Source: UBA9647 sp049522195
GTDB taxonomy: Bacteria > Bacteroidota > Ignavibacteria > UBA10030
Reading direction: 5' to 3'
Length of the DNA: 19,330 nucleotides
Assembly: GCA_049522195.1 (NCBI GenBank)
Contig: JBEKOB010000076.1
Span: 1-19,330, forward strand
The notes beneath the pieces are model-generated. The model searched no databases. It saw nothing but the letters and a program-made list of their open reading frames with translations, and was not told the origin of the DNA. The translations under genes were made by a program, and so were the position numbers. Positions 7,836 through 15,046 of this stretch are shown one piece after another. Within the stretch, counting starts at the first letter, position 1. Each line of letters begins with the position of its first letter.

Positions 7836-8903
7836 ATGTTTGACAAGCTTGAGAAAATCGTTAAGAGAGTTCAAGAGATCCAACAGCTTCTGTCGGATCC
7901 CGCCGTTGCCTCTGACCAAAAGCGTTTTCGCGATCTTGGCCGGGAGCTTCGTATGCTGGAACCGATTGTTGCTTCCTATCAACGGTACAAAAAGGCAAGC
8001 AATGACTATAAGGGGAGCAAGGAGCTTCTGGAGTCAGTGAGCGATCCTGAAATGAAGGCGCTCGCACAGGAAGAGTATGACACACTGAAAGTGCAGGTGG
8101 CCTCCCTGGAAGAAGAACTAAAAGTTCTTCTTGTTCCGCAGGATCCCAACGATACGAAGAACTTCATCATGGAGATCCGCGCCGGCACGGGTGGCGAGGA
8201 AGCTGCACTGTTCGCGTCCGACCTGTACCGGATGTATACACGCTTCGCCGAGCGTAAAGGATGGAAGGTTGAGCTCATGGACTGGAACGAGACGGGGAAG
8301 GGGGGCTTCAAGGAAATTGTCTTTGCAGTCTCCGGCGAAAACGCGTACGGTACAATGAAGTATGAAAGCGGCGTGCACCGTGTTCAGCGTGTTCCCGAGA
8401 CAGAAGCGCAGGGAAGGGTTCACACGTCGGCGGCGTCGGTCGTCGTCATGCCTGAAGTCGAGGACGTGGAAATCGAAATCAACCCGGCCGACCTGCAATT
8501 CGACACGTATCGGGCAGGCGGTAAAGGTGGGCAGAACGTGAACAAGGTCGAGACGGCTGTTCGTATCACGCACAAGCCATCAGGGATCGTCGTTGCCTGC
8601 CAGCAGGAGCGCTCGCAGTTCCAGAATCGTGAGCGCGCCATGAAGATGCTCCGGGCCAAGCTGTACGAAGTCAAGATTAACGAACAGAATGCATCCGTCG
8701 CAGCGACGAGAAAATCGATGATCAAGAGCGGCGATCGGAGCGACAAGATCCGGACGTACAACTTTCCCCAGAACCGGATCACGGATCATCGGATCGGCCT
8801 GACGCTCTACAATCTCGCCGGTGTCATTGACGGTGATCTGGATGAAATGATTGAGAAGCTGCGCGTGGCAGAGAGGGCGGAGAAACTTCAGGCAGAAGCG
8901 TAA
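7836..8903 (+). CDS. prfA: Peptide chain release factor 1 (RF1)
   Basis: 355 residues from the ATG at 7836, giving the family-typical start MFDKLEKIVKR; the frame is open further upstream but has no homology there. RF1 recognises UAA and UAG at the ribosomal A site and triggers hydrolysis of peptidyl-tRNA. The stop-codon recognition motif is of the RF1 P-x-T type (RVQRVPETEAQGRVHTSA) and not the RF2 SPF type. The catalytic GGQ is in YRAGGKGGQNVNKVETAVR, where GGKGGQ replaces the more common SGAGGQ; the GGQ itself, the target of PrmC methylation, is intact. Length is normal. There is no convincing Shine-Dalgarno directly upstream, so it may be translated by coupling or without SD help, as is common in Bacteroidota. 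It converges with tadA, with 10 nt between the stop codons. Confidence 0.95.
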   Translation: MFDKLEKIVKRVQEIQQLLSDPAVASDQKRFRDLGRELRMLEPIVASYQRYKKASNDYKGSKELLESVSDPEMKALAQEEYDTLKVQVASLEEELKVLLVPQDPNDTKNFIMEIRAGTGGEEAALFASDLYRMYTRFAERKGWKVELMDWNETGKGGFKEIVFAVSGENAYGTMKYESGVHRVQRVPETEAQGRVHTSAASVVVMPEVEDVEIEINPADLQFDTYRAGGKGGQNVNKVETAVRITHKPSGIVVACQQERSQFQNRERAMKMLRAKLYEVKINEQNASVAATRKSMIKSGDRSDKIRTYNFPQNRITDHRIGLTLYNLAGVIDGDLDEMIEKLRVAERAEKLQAEA

Positions 8904-8913
8904 CTTTTTCGCG

Positions 8914-9381
8914 TCACTTCCGCGGCGCGACCTTTCGTACCCTACCAAAAAATCCCTTCAACAGCTCTTCGCTTTCCCGGTCGCAGATCCCGGAGATGAC
9001 ATGCACGGTGTGGTTAAGCCGTCCGTCGTGTGCAATGTTGTACAGTGTGCCGCAGGCTCCGGCTTTGGGATCAAACGTGGCAAACACAAGCGTGGGAATT
9101 CTCGCCAGCACGATGGCTCCTGCACACATCGGGCAGGGTTCGAGCGTGACGTAGAGAGTGCACTCGTCGAGACGCCGCGATGCGAGATGATTTGAGGCCG
9201 CAGTGATCGCAATCATCTCCGCATGTGCTGTCGGGTCCTGCAGGCGTTCAATCTGATTATACCCCCGGCCGATGATTCTCCCCTTCTGCACGACGACGGC
9301 TCCCACGGGTACTTCATCCTGCTCGTACGCCCTCTCAGCTTCGCGAAGGGCCTGTTTCATCCATTGTTCGTGCTGGGTCAT
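8914..9381 (-). CDS. tadA: tRNA(Arg) adenosine-34 deaminase
   Basis: 155 residues from the ATG at 9381; the frame continues upstream to 9555 but without family similarity. The N-terminus MTQHEQWMKQALREAERAY fits the family. The zinc-deaminase signature is complete: HAE at residues 53-55 (zinc ligand His53, catalytic Glu55) and PCPMC at 82-86 (zinc ligands Cys83 and Cys86), preceded by VPVGAVVV and RGYNQ. The enzyme converts A34 to inosine in the anticodon of tRNA-Arg(ACG), allowing one tRNA to read several CGN codons, and is essential in most bacteria. Guanine or cytosine deaminases share the fold, but the DPTAHAE and TLEPCPMCAGAI context is TadA-like. Its first 47 nt overlap the 3' end of the upstream kinase-like gene in another frame, so the two are probably translationally linked. 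Confidence 0.92.
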   Translation of the reverse strand: MTQHEQWMKQALREAERAYEQDEVPVGAVVVQKGRIIGRGYNQIERLQDPTAHAEMIAITAASNHLASRRLDECTLYVTLEPCPMCAGAIVLARIPTLVFATFDPKAGACGTLYNIAHDGRLNHTVHVISGICDRESEELLKGFFGRVRKVAPRK

Positions 9382-9940
9382 CCTGCTTACGTGGTGTAAT
9401 GAGGTCGCCAACGGGGGAGTCAACTGTTTCGATCCCCTGGGCGTGAGCAAAATCGCGGAGCGTCGTCGCAATGCGTTCGGCGCTGTCTTTAATTTGTGAG
9501 AGGTTGTCCAGGACCTCGGGTGTTGCTTCTCCTTTGCGCAGCGCCCGCTGGACATAGAGGAGGATAATGGTCAGGGGATTGTTGATCTGGTGCTGCAGGG
9601 TTCGAATCAGTTGATGAGCAGTTTTCAACTGAATGCTCTTCAACTCCAGCTCTTTTTCCTTCTCCAGGCGAATCCTTTCCTGCTCGTTCAATTTATTACG
9701 GTACTCGATCACCCTTACCAGAACAACCGCCAGAAGCCACATCCAAACGAGTGCATCAAATCGTTCAAAGATGCCCCTCACCTTGAAGTGGGATTGTTTC
9801 ACATCCCGGTAGAAGTCCATTGTCGCAATGAAGAAATACGCATAGATGATATACCCTGAGAGCAGCGCGGGATGCGTGATGAAATAATCCCGCACAGGTC
9901 TGAAGACCAGCATGATGATATGTTTGATCCAGGCCAACAT
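9335..9940 (-). CDS. Membrane protein with a histidine-kinase DHp (HisKA) domain but no ATPase domain
   Basis: 201 residues from the ATG at 9940. Two clear membrane segments (about residues 25-44, ALLSGYIIYAYFFIATMDFY; and 61-80, FDALVWMWLLAVVLVRVIEY), possibly with an N-terminal amphipathic helix, are followed by a charged coiled coil (about 81-113, LNEQERIRLEKEKELELKS). Then comes a HisKA-like phosphoacceptor helix, RTLQHQINNPLTIILLYVQ, with His117, and a second helix (VLDNLSQIKDSAERIATTLR). The protein then ends after about 37 polar residues. The N, G1, F and G2 boxes of the HATPase domain are absent here and in the other frames just downstream, where tadA begins. The site has Gln after the His instead of the usual acidic residue. 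It could be a phosphotransfer or dimerisation partner (compare Spo0B), or a decayed kinase. No Shine-Dalgarno is obvious. Confidence 0.75.
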   Translation of the reverse strand: MLAWIKHIIMLVFRPVRDYFITHPALLSGYIIYAYFFIATMDFYRDVKQSHFKVRGIFERFDALVWMWLLAVVLVRVIEYRNKLNEQERIRLEKEKELELKSIQLKTAHQLIRTLQHQINNPLTIILLYVQRALRKGEATPEVLDNLSQIKDSAERIATTLRDFAHAQGIETVDSPVGDLITPRKQDDPARTMDETGPSRS

Positions 9941-9975
9941 CGTGGTGTGTGCCGTTGAGTCTTCCTGTTTTCACC

Positions 9976-10004
9976 AATGTGCACAAAAAAAGGGGGGGAA
10001 TCAA
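9976..10004 (-). promoter_or_regulatory. Weak candidate promoter with a C7-T7 spacer upstream of the DHp protein
   Basis: On the minus strand TTGATT (9999-10004) and CACATT (9976-9981) are exactly 17 nt apart. The spacer consists almost entirely of seven C, then seven T, then GTG. Both hexamers are imperfect (4/6 and 3/6 matches), so this is a weak call. It is listed because length changes in the homopolymers would directly change spacer length and could switch expression of the DHp protein and tadA. Confidence 0.25.
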
Positions 10005-10096
10005 CGCTGTGCCAACTGGTATTAGGGGGGGTCTCGTTGTAGTTGAGGAAATCGTTTGCTAATCTTCCGTTCAGGTGCCGGAAGAAGAGAGGGGGG
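9985..10096 (+). repeat. Cluster of homopolymer tracts (A7-G7, G7, G6)
   Basis: The divergent intergenic region contains A7 at 9985-9991 running straight into G7 at 9992-9998, a second G7 at 10025-10031 and a G6 at 10091-10096. All G runs are on the plus strand. Such runs are rare elsewhere in the window. They are possible slippage sites, and the purine strand could form a G-quadruplex. The rest of the 9941-10182 interval shows no gene. Confidence 0.7.
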
Positions 10097-10182
10097 ACTC
10101 GAAACGGTCCGTGCGTTGAGGACAAAATCGGTTTGGTTTCGCTGAGCATGCCGATAGTGCTGCTGAGGAGGAGAAACCGGCG

Positions 10183-10209
10183 ATGAAAACACTTGAATGT
10201 AAACGGTAA
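10183..10209 (+). CDS. 8-codon leader peptide coupled to glgX
   Basis: The ATG at 10183 follows the best Shine-Dalgarno of the neighbourhood, GAGGAGGAG at 10165-10173, at 9 nt spacing. It encodes MKTLECKR and stops with TAA at 10207-10209, whose last A is the first base of the glgX ATG (TAATG). glgX itself has no SD at a normal distance. The arrangement implies that ribosomes translate the leader and reinitiate on glgX. It contains no run of a single amino acid that would suggest classical attenuation, so simple coupling is the likelier role. Confidence 0.5.
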   Translation: MKTLECKR

Positions 10210-12314
10210 TGTCGAAAACGAAATCAAAAATCTCGATCCTGGATGTCGTCACCGAGCAATTCGAAATTGCGCGGGGACAACCGGTTCCGATGGGAGCGAC
10301 ATCAGTCCGGGGTGGCGTCAATTTCTCTCTCTTCTCAAGAAATGCCACGGATGTCAGCCTCGTGTTGTTCGCCCCTTCACAGGCGGAGCCGCTTGCGGAA
10401 TTTCCGCTCGATCCTCGTTACAACAAGACGGGGGATATCTGGCACGCGTGCGTCAAAGGCCTTGATCCAGGAGTTGAGTATGGCTTCAGGGTCGTAATGT
10501 TGGGCAATCCTGCCCCCCACCTCCACCGGTTCGATACTGAAAAGGTCCTCATTGATCCGTATTCCCGCTCATTGACTGGCGGAGAGGTCTGGGGTCGGGG
10601 GCGGGCAGATCGAAATGCCGCGTGGCTTCGCCGATCGCGGGTCATCGATCCGGATTTTGACTGGAAGTATGATCACCCTCTTAACCGGCATCTCGCCGAT
10701 TCGATAATTTATGAGCTGCACGTCCGCGGTTTCACGCGCCATCCTTCATCTGATGTCAGCCATCCTGGAACCTTTCATGGCCTGTCTGAGAAGATTCCCT
10801 ACTTGAAAGAGCTCGGCGTGACGGCCGTCGAGCTCATGCCCGTGACAGACTTTCTCGAGACAGATTGCCTCGCCTGCAACCCGGCCAACGGAGAGCGACT
10901 GCTGAACTTCTGGGGCTATCATCCGATCAGCTTCTTTGCGCTGAAGGCATCCTATGCTTCAAATCCATCTCTGGGGAGCGAGGTGCGCGAGTTTAAGGCG
11001 ATGGTCAAAGAGTTTCACGATGCAGGCATTGAGGTCATTCTCGATATGGTCTTCAACCATACCGGAGAGGGAGACCATCAGGGGGCAACGATTTCATTTC
11101 GCGGACTTGACAACTCGGTCTACTATATCGCCGATCAGACGAGCGGTGCATATCTCAATTTCTCCGGATGTGGCAACACGATGAACTGCAACCATCCGGT
11201 TGTCAGGGACCTCATACTCGACTCACTCCGGTACTGGGTAACAGAGATGCATATCGATGGTTTCCGGTTTGACCTTGCTTCCATTCTTGGCCGGGGGACC
11301 GACGGGAGCGTTCTCTCGAACCCGCCATTGCTTGAACGTATCGCAGCCGATCCCGTGCTTGCAAATGTAAAGCTGATCGCCGAGGCGTGGGACGCTGCGG
11401 GTTTGTATCAGGTGGGGAGCTTCCCAAGCTGGGGTCGGTGGGCTGAGTGGAATGGCCGATTCCGGGATGATGTCCGCCAATTTTGGATAGGCCATCCCGA
11501 TAAGGTCCGTGCGCTCGCGACCAGATTCTGCGGCAGTGCTGACCTCTATCGCGGGAGCGGCAGGGCGCCGTTCCACAGTGTCAACTTCATCACCAGCCAT
11601 GACGGCTTTACGCTGGCCGATCTCGTCTCCTTCAATCAGAAGCACAATGAGGCAAACGGCGAGCAGGGCCGCGATGGGTTGAATGAAAACGACAGCTGGA
11701 ATTGCGGGGAAGAGGGGCCGAGCACGGATCCGTCCATCCTGAAACTTCGCAGACAGCAGATCAAAAACATGGCTGCAACGTTGCTCCTCGCCCAGGGCGT
11801 TCCGATGATTCTCGCGGGAGATGAATCTGGGCGAACGCAGAATGGGAACAACAATGCCTACTGCCAGGATAATGACGTGAGCTGGCTCGATTGGAATGCG
11901 GCCGGGGAGAACGAGGACCTCTTAAGGTTCTTCAAAGGCCTCATAGCGTTTCGGAGGAATCACGCCTTGTTCCGGCAGAGGGAATTCATCGGCCAGGGAC
12001 TTGAAATACCTAAGATCATCTGGCATGGGGTGGAATTGCACAGGCCGGATTGGTCGTGGCACTCAAGCTCCATTGCCGTAGAGCTTCAGTTCGACGGGCT
12101 GGACAGCGACCTCTACTTCATCTTCAACGCATTCTCTGAGCCTCTCACGTTCCAGCTTCCGTTTCCTGCCGCTGGCAAGCAATGGCATCGCATGTTGGAC
12201 ACGTCTCTCGACAGCCCGGGCGATTTTGCTGATCCACGAGACGGCGAAGGAATGGTCGTGCAGGATTCCTACGCGGTTTCTGCACGGTCGGTCGTTGGCT
12301 TTCTTCTGAAGTGA
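10209..12314 (+). CDS. glgX: Glycogen debranching enzyme / isoamylase-type, GH13
   Basis: 701 residues, the normal length for GlgX/TreX. It hydrolyses alpha-1,6 branches of glycogen, usually the short stubs left by glycogen phosphorylase, in the cytoplasm; there is no signal peptide. Residues about 25-115 are a CBM48-like N-terminal domain (PMGATSVRGGVNFSLFSRNA). The GH13 barrel carries the four conserved regions: DMVFNHT, then DGFRFDLAS with nucleophile Asp355, then LIAEAWDA with acid/base Glu392, then FITSHDGF with transition-state stabiliser Asp465. The family motif YHPISFFALKASYA and a beta-sandwich C-terminus are present. No glgA, glgB, glgC or glgP is adjacent. The start at 10209 overlaps the leader peptide stop. 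A strong stem-loop follows 55 nt after the stop. Confidence 0.93.
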   Translation: MSKTKSKISILDVVTEQFEIARGQPVPMGATSVRGGVNFSLFSRNATDVSLVLFAPSQAEPLAEFPLDPRYNKTGDIWHACVKGLDPGVEYGFRVVMLGNPAPHLHRFDTEKVLIDPYSRSLTGGEVWGRGRADRNAAWLRRSRVIDPDFDWKYDHPLNRHLADSIIYELHVRGFTRHPSSDVSHPGTFHGLSEKIPYLKELGVTAVELMPVTDFLETDCLACNPANGERLLNFWGYHPISFFALKASYASNPSLGSEVREFKAMVKEFHDAGIEVILDMVFNHTGEGDHQGATISFRGLDNSVYYIADQTSGAYLNFSGCGNTMNCNHPVVRDLILDSLRYWVTEMHIDGFRFDLASILGRGTDGSVLSNPPLLERIAADPVLANVKLIAEAWDAAGLYQVGSFPSWGRWAEWNGRFRDDVRQFWIGHPDKVRALATRFCGSADLYRGSGRAPFHSVNFITSHDGFTLADLVSFNQKHNEANGEQGRDGLNENDSWNCGEEGPSTDPSILKLRRQQIKNMAATLLLAQGVPMILAGDESGRTQNGNNNAYCQDNDVSWLDWNAAGENEDLLRFFKGLIAFRRNHALFRQREFIGQGLEIPKIIWHGVELHRPDWSWHSSSIAVELQFDGLDSDLYFIFNAFSEPLTFQLPFPAAGKQWHRMLDTSLDSPGDFADPRDGEGMVVQDSYAVSARSVVGFLLK

Positions 12315-12369
12315 GCGGGTGGGTGCGTGACGGGAAAAGAGTAATCGGTGTGTCTGTATGTCATGAAAC

Positions 12370-12408
12370 GAGAGTGCCCGGAATCGTGGTTTGATTTCGG
12401 GCACTCTC
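12370..12408 (+). terminator. Stem-loop after glgX, between convergent genes
   Basis: Arms 12370-12385 and 12393-12408 pair over 16 bp around a 7-nt loop (GTGGTTT). The single non-Watson-Crick pair is G-U in the plus-strand transcript but C-A in the minus-strand transcript, so the hairpin is stronger in the glgX message. No U-tract follows on either side, so it may act as a 3' stabiliser or transcription barrier rather than a canonical intrinsic terminator. The rest of the 148-nt gap holds nothing else I recognise. Confidence 0.6.
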
Positions 12409-12459
12409 CTGTACTTCAGACTTCTTGCCTTGCTCGGGATCTGCGCTGCGGATTGACAA

Positions 12460-12516
12460 CAGCTAACGTTCATACCACGAGAGGATCTCGTAGCTTCCCG
12501 TTGTCGGATAGAATGG
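12460..12516 (-). repeat. 57-nt exact repeat at the 3' end of gene 3, copy A
   Basis: Identical, base for base, to 15263-15319. It covers the last codons (TTGSYEILSWYER), the stop TAG and a few bases beyond it. The two genes differ often at synonymous and replacement sites elsewhere. It contains a 6-bp hairpin (ACGAGA/TCTCGT). Confidence 0.9.
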
Positions 12517-13686
12517 CGGTGATTGAGTCATGAATCGACTATCGTAGCTATAGCTCTTCGAGTATCCCGAATTGACATTCCCGCTGCCGTCCAATGTCCC
12601 CACGGCAGCGCGTTGGTACTGCGAGATACCTCCAAGTAAATTGATCCTTCCGCGCGTTACCCCATTACTGTATTGCTCGGCGCCGAGACCTTTATTCAAT
12701 GAGAACAGGGCCGCCTGAATGGTGATACTGCTTGCATTCTTGCTATTGTTCGTGACCACGATGCTGTCGGAGGCGCAGAGGCCCAGAATATCGTTCGATG
12801 GTCCATTGAGCGGATTATTTACGTAGGCGACACTGCTGTCAAGATACATCTTCCCTTTATTGGCTACGCTGCCCGACTGCACGGAGAGCGTTAGTTGGCC
12901 AGTGAATTTCCCCTTGATACGGACATTGGCGGTGTCAATGACAAGTGCCCCGTTGGGTACATAAGTTCTGATTTTCACAATGGTGTCTGGCTTGGCCCCT
13001 ATCTTGATCGTCATCGTGCTATCGCTGTTAAATGTCAGCACCACATCCTGTCCGTGGATGTACCTCCCTCCTGAGTTAGCTGCCGTTTTGAGCGGGGTGA
13101 AGTCTGTTGGCATTTGAATGTCAATCCCTGTTTGATATCCACCGAGGAACTGCGGCGTTGAGGATGATGGACTCTTGGTCATTCCAAGCTTGTTCGTCAC
13201 CTTTCCCCAAAAAACCGGAGAACCGTTTACAGTCATCTTATCCTGTGTGTGAAACGGTCCGTAGATCGTATCCTTGTTGGCCCAGTTGATGGAGCCTTCG
13301 ACAGCGCTGTAATAGGCAAACTTTGAGAATTTGCTCTGTCCCCACACGATGATCACAGTGTCCAGGTAGCCCAGGTAATTGCTCGTTGCCGTCAACTGTA
13401 CGTTTTGCGCGGGAGGAGTTCCGGGACCCGCTACCGTCACAGTCTTGAGGCTTACTTTGCCTCCGCCCAATGAAACGTTTGTCCATGTCGGAAACGCGTT
13501 TGGCGTCCTGTAGATTACCTGCGAGCCCATATTGGCAAAGCTTGCCGCGAGATTATGCGAGGCTGCTCTGTCATAGTAGTCTGTGACGTTTTGATAGGCT
13601 GATGTGGATACTCTTGACAGATTGAATCCCATGACGATAAGCGCGACACTGTACCCCATCACCATGAGCAACGAAGTTCTTCCCAT
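12463..13686 (-). CDS. Cassette A gene 3: PilX/GspK-like pilin-like protein (DUF4900-like)
   Basis: 407 residues from the ATG at 13686, with SD GAGAGGAG at proper spacing. The N-terminus MGRTSLLMVMGYSVALIVMG is a single membrane helix after a two-residue leader, with no Glu at the position expected for pilins; GspK/PilX proteins also usually lack that Glu. A long extracytoplasmic beta-rich domain follows with YGPFHTQDKMTVNGSPVFWG, resembling the GPxHTN region of DUF4900/PilX-type proteins, then VIDTANVRIKGKFTGQLTLS and a conserved end YPTTGSYEILSWYER. The cassette B paralogue (413 residues) aligns over its full length with many identical blocks. It lies 17 nt after gene 2. By size and position it would be the tip subunit of a pseudopilus-like fibre. 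Function is inferred. Confidence 0.75.
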   Translation of the reverse strand: MGRTSLLMVMGYSVALIVMGFNLSRVSTSAYQNVTDYYDRAASHNLAASFANMGSQVIYRTPNAFPTWTNVSLGGGKVSLKTVTVAGPGTPPAQNVQLTATSNYLGYLDTVIIVWGQSKFSKFAYYSAVEGSINWANKDTIYGPFHTQDKMTVNGSPVFWGKVTNKLGMTKSPSSSTPQFLGGYQTGIDIQMPTDFTPLKTAANSGGRYIHGQDVVLTFNSDSTMTIKIGAKPDTIVKIRTYVPNGALVIDTANVRIKGKFTGQLTLSVQSGSVANKGKMYLDSSVAYVNNPLNGPSNDILGLCASDSIVVTNNSKNASSITIQAALFSLNKGLGAEQYSNGVTRGRINLLGGISQYQRAAVGTLDGSGNVNSGYSKSYSYDSRFMTQSPPFYPTTGSYEILSWYER

Positions 13687-13703
13687 AAAACGCTCCTCTC
13701 AGC

Positions 13704-14336
13704 TTATCGATTCTTTAAATTACGTGATGCCAAACGAAGCTGTCGCCAGAACACTTGAAAATCCGTCAGCGAATCGGCTGCTTTCTCCGACCGGTACTGT
13801 TCTTTGATTGTGTACGGGCTCTCACAGGCGATTGAGATCTGCATGGAATAGATGCCTGACGGTTGCGCAACGGGAGTTGGAATCAATTTGCCGTCGTAGT
13901 CAAAATACTGAAGCTGGAATTGTGTCACGCCGAGGACCCAGCCGACGGGAGTCGCGTTGTTCACCTGACGATAGATTTTCCTGTCGCGTGGATTGGGTGT
14001 GGATGACATCTCGCTCGTTGGACCAATATACCAGCGAATCGAATCGAGGTTCCCGGTGCTGTTGACGTCAGTCCAGAACGTGATGTCCGACGTGTCCGCT
14101 TTCCGGATCGACTGTGTCGGAAAAGGGATCTTCGTATAGTCCTTGCAGTACCCGATCCGGCGAAAGTCGTGCTCGATCCAACCTACGAGCGTTGTCATGT
14201 TTTGCTGAAGCGTGACACTGCCGTTGTAGACTACCGACGTCTCATTGGCCTGTGCATTGAGCCTCAGGGCAATGAGAAGAAGCAATCCGGAAATGACAAC
14301 GGAGCTGATGATATCGACAAGGCTACTTGTTCCCAT
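13704..14336 (-). CDS. Cassette A gene 2: PilW/GspJ-like pilin-like protein
   Basis: 210 residues from the ATG at 14336; the frame is open upstream to 14405, but the paralogue starts at the equivalent Met (MGTS) and AGGTGA just upstream serves as SD. The membrane helix DIISSVVISGLLLLIALRL follows a very short leader and is followed by WIEHDFRRIGYC, matching the position and character of the L-x-R-D-L-R-R-A-G-Y segment of PilW/GspJ minor pilins. The mature domain is beta-rich (SDITFWTDVNSTGNLDSIRW) and ends SDFQVFWRQLRLASRNLK-like in both copies. Two cysteines conserved in both paralogues (IGYC and IACESPY) could form a disulfide. Asp rather than Glu, shifted by one position, stands near the processing site. 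It starts 4 nt after gene 1. Confidence 0.72.
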   Translation of the reverse strand: MGTSSLVDIISSVVISGLLLLIALRLNAQANETSVVYNGSVTLQQNMTTLVGWIEHDFRRIGYCKDYTKIPFPTQSIRKADTSDITFWTDVNSTGNLDSIRWYIGPTSEMSSTPNPRDRKIYRQVNNATPVGWVLGVTQFQLQYFDYDGKLIPTPVAQPSGIYSMQISIACESPYTIKEQYRSEKAADSLTDFQVFWRQLRLASRNLKNR

Positions 14337-14364
14337 AGGATCACCTGAACCACCAGTAACTGTA
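14324..14364 (-). repeat. 41-nt exact repeat at the gene 1/gene 2 junction, copy A
   Basis: Identical to 17151-17191. It spans the end of gene 1 (YWWFR and stop), the 4-nt gap and the first codons of gene 2, with AGGTGA serving both as stop context and Shine-Dalgarno. Confidence 0.88.
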
Positions 14365-14910
14365 AGTGTATGACATGATGACGGTGTCTGGTTTGGGATG
14401 CGCATCTCCCCACGGTGTTATCGACGGCCAAACCTTAACAATCATTCTCTTGTTCCACGTGCGTGTCCCGGCGTTTACATCCGGGTTCGTAGTGTCGACG
14501 TAGAACACGGTTGTCTGAATGTGGAACGTGTCGACTCCATCAACGTACAATTTAAATGGATTGTTACCGCTGTAGTAGTTGTAGTCGTCAAAATCGTCGA
14601 AGAAATAATGCATCGGTGGGCCTGCGGCAACAGTATCATCTGATTCCTTTCCAAGTACATTCCAGTCCGTCAGCTGCGTCAGAGATGTGATGACATTACC
14701 GTTGCCCGCAGTGTCTGTTGAACTGAAATGATCAAAGGCCTTTCCTGAGGCCTCCTCGATTTTTGCCTCGGCTAAAGAGACTGCATAGATGTCAATTTCT
14801 GTCTGGTTGATGATCGCACCGTGCTGCAATGAAGTACGATTGGTAGTCAACACAGACATGCCCAAGATTATGAGAGCGCCGATCGTTAAAATGGTCTGCC
14901 CTGTGTTCAT
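14341..14910 (-). CDS. Cassette A gene 1: PilV/GspI-like pilin-like protein
   Basis: 189 residues from the ATG at 14910, with GAGGG upstream as a modest SD. The N-terminus MNTGQTILTIGALIILGMSV has a glycine at residue 4 followed by an uncharged membrane helix; a type IV prepilin would have Glu five residues after the cleaved Gly, here Thr. After the helix comes EIDIYAVSLAEAKIEEASGK, close to the A-x-x-LAEEKIEEL pattern of PilV/GspI-type minor pilins. The rest is a small beta-rich domain with acidic Tyr/Asp loops (FDDFDDYNYYSG), ending in the conserved SYTYSYWWFR. It heads the cassette; about 115-130 nt upstream is the conserved CRP-like box. The assignment rests on helix position, motif and gene order; global similarity is weak. 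Confidence 0.7.
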   Translation of the reverse strand: MNTGQTILTIGALIILGMSVLTTNRTSLQHGAIINQTEIDIYAVSLAEAKIEEASGKAFDHFSSTDTAGNGNVITSLTQLTDWNVLGKESDDTVAAGPPMHYFFDDFDDYNYYSGNNPFKLYVDGVDTFHIQTTVFYVDTTNPDVNAGTRTWNKRMIVKVWPSITPWGDAHPKPDTVIMSYTYSYWWFR

Positions 14911-15029
14911 TCACGACCCTCGTAGGTTTCTTGATTTGGCTCGCCTCTTTATGGAGGGATTCAGGTCAAACGGACCTGTGCTGCTTATGCGTCTCAACGA
15001 AGTGCTTTGTGGTGAAGTTCCCCCGTTCC

Positions 15030-15046
15030 ATGACGGTTGTCACAGG
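15030..15046 (-). promoter_or_regulatory. Conserved CRP/FNR-like box upstream of cassette A
   Basis: On the minus strand TGTGA-CAACCG-TCATG (15029-15044) matches the TGTGA-N6-TCA frame of CRP/FNR-family sites, with the second half-site degenerate. On the plus strand the 17-mer starting ATGACG and ending TGTCACAGG is identical at 15 of 17 positions to 17847-17863 upstream of cassette B, while surrounding DNA is largely diverged. It lies about 120 nt before the start codon. Confidence 0.45.

Noticed and set aside
8904..8940. Possible terminator between convergent prfA and tadA
   Set aside because: Only a 5-bp TCGCG/CGCGA stem, mostly inside tadA, with a T-run on the wrong side for prfA.
9335..9381. 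A frameshift separating the DHp domain from a lost ATPase domain
   Set aside because: No HATPase motifs occur in any frame downstream; the following sequence is a complete tadA, so this is not a simple frameshift.
9799..10227. Minus-strand frame of 142 codons across the intergenic region and into the DHp gene
   Set aside because: It overlaps the DHp gene in another frame, has a Pro/Ser/Phe/Arg-rich noise composition and no domain; the homopolymers would be read as Pro/Phe runs.
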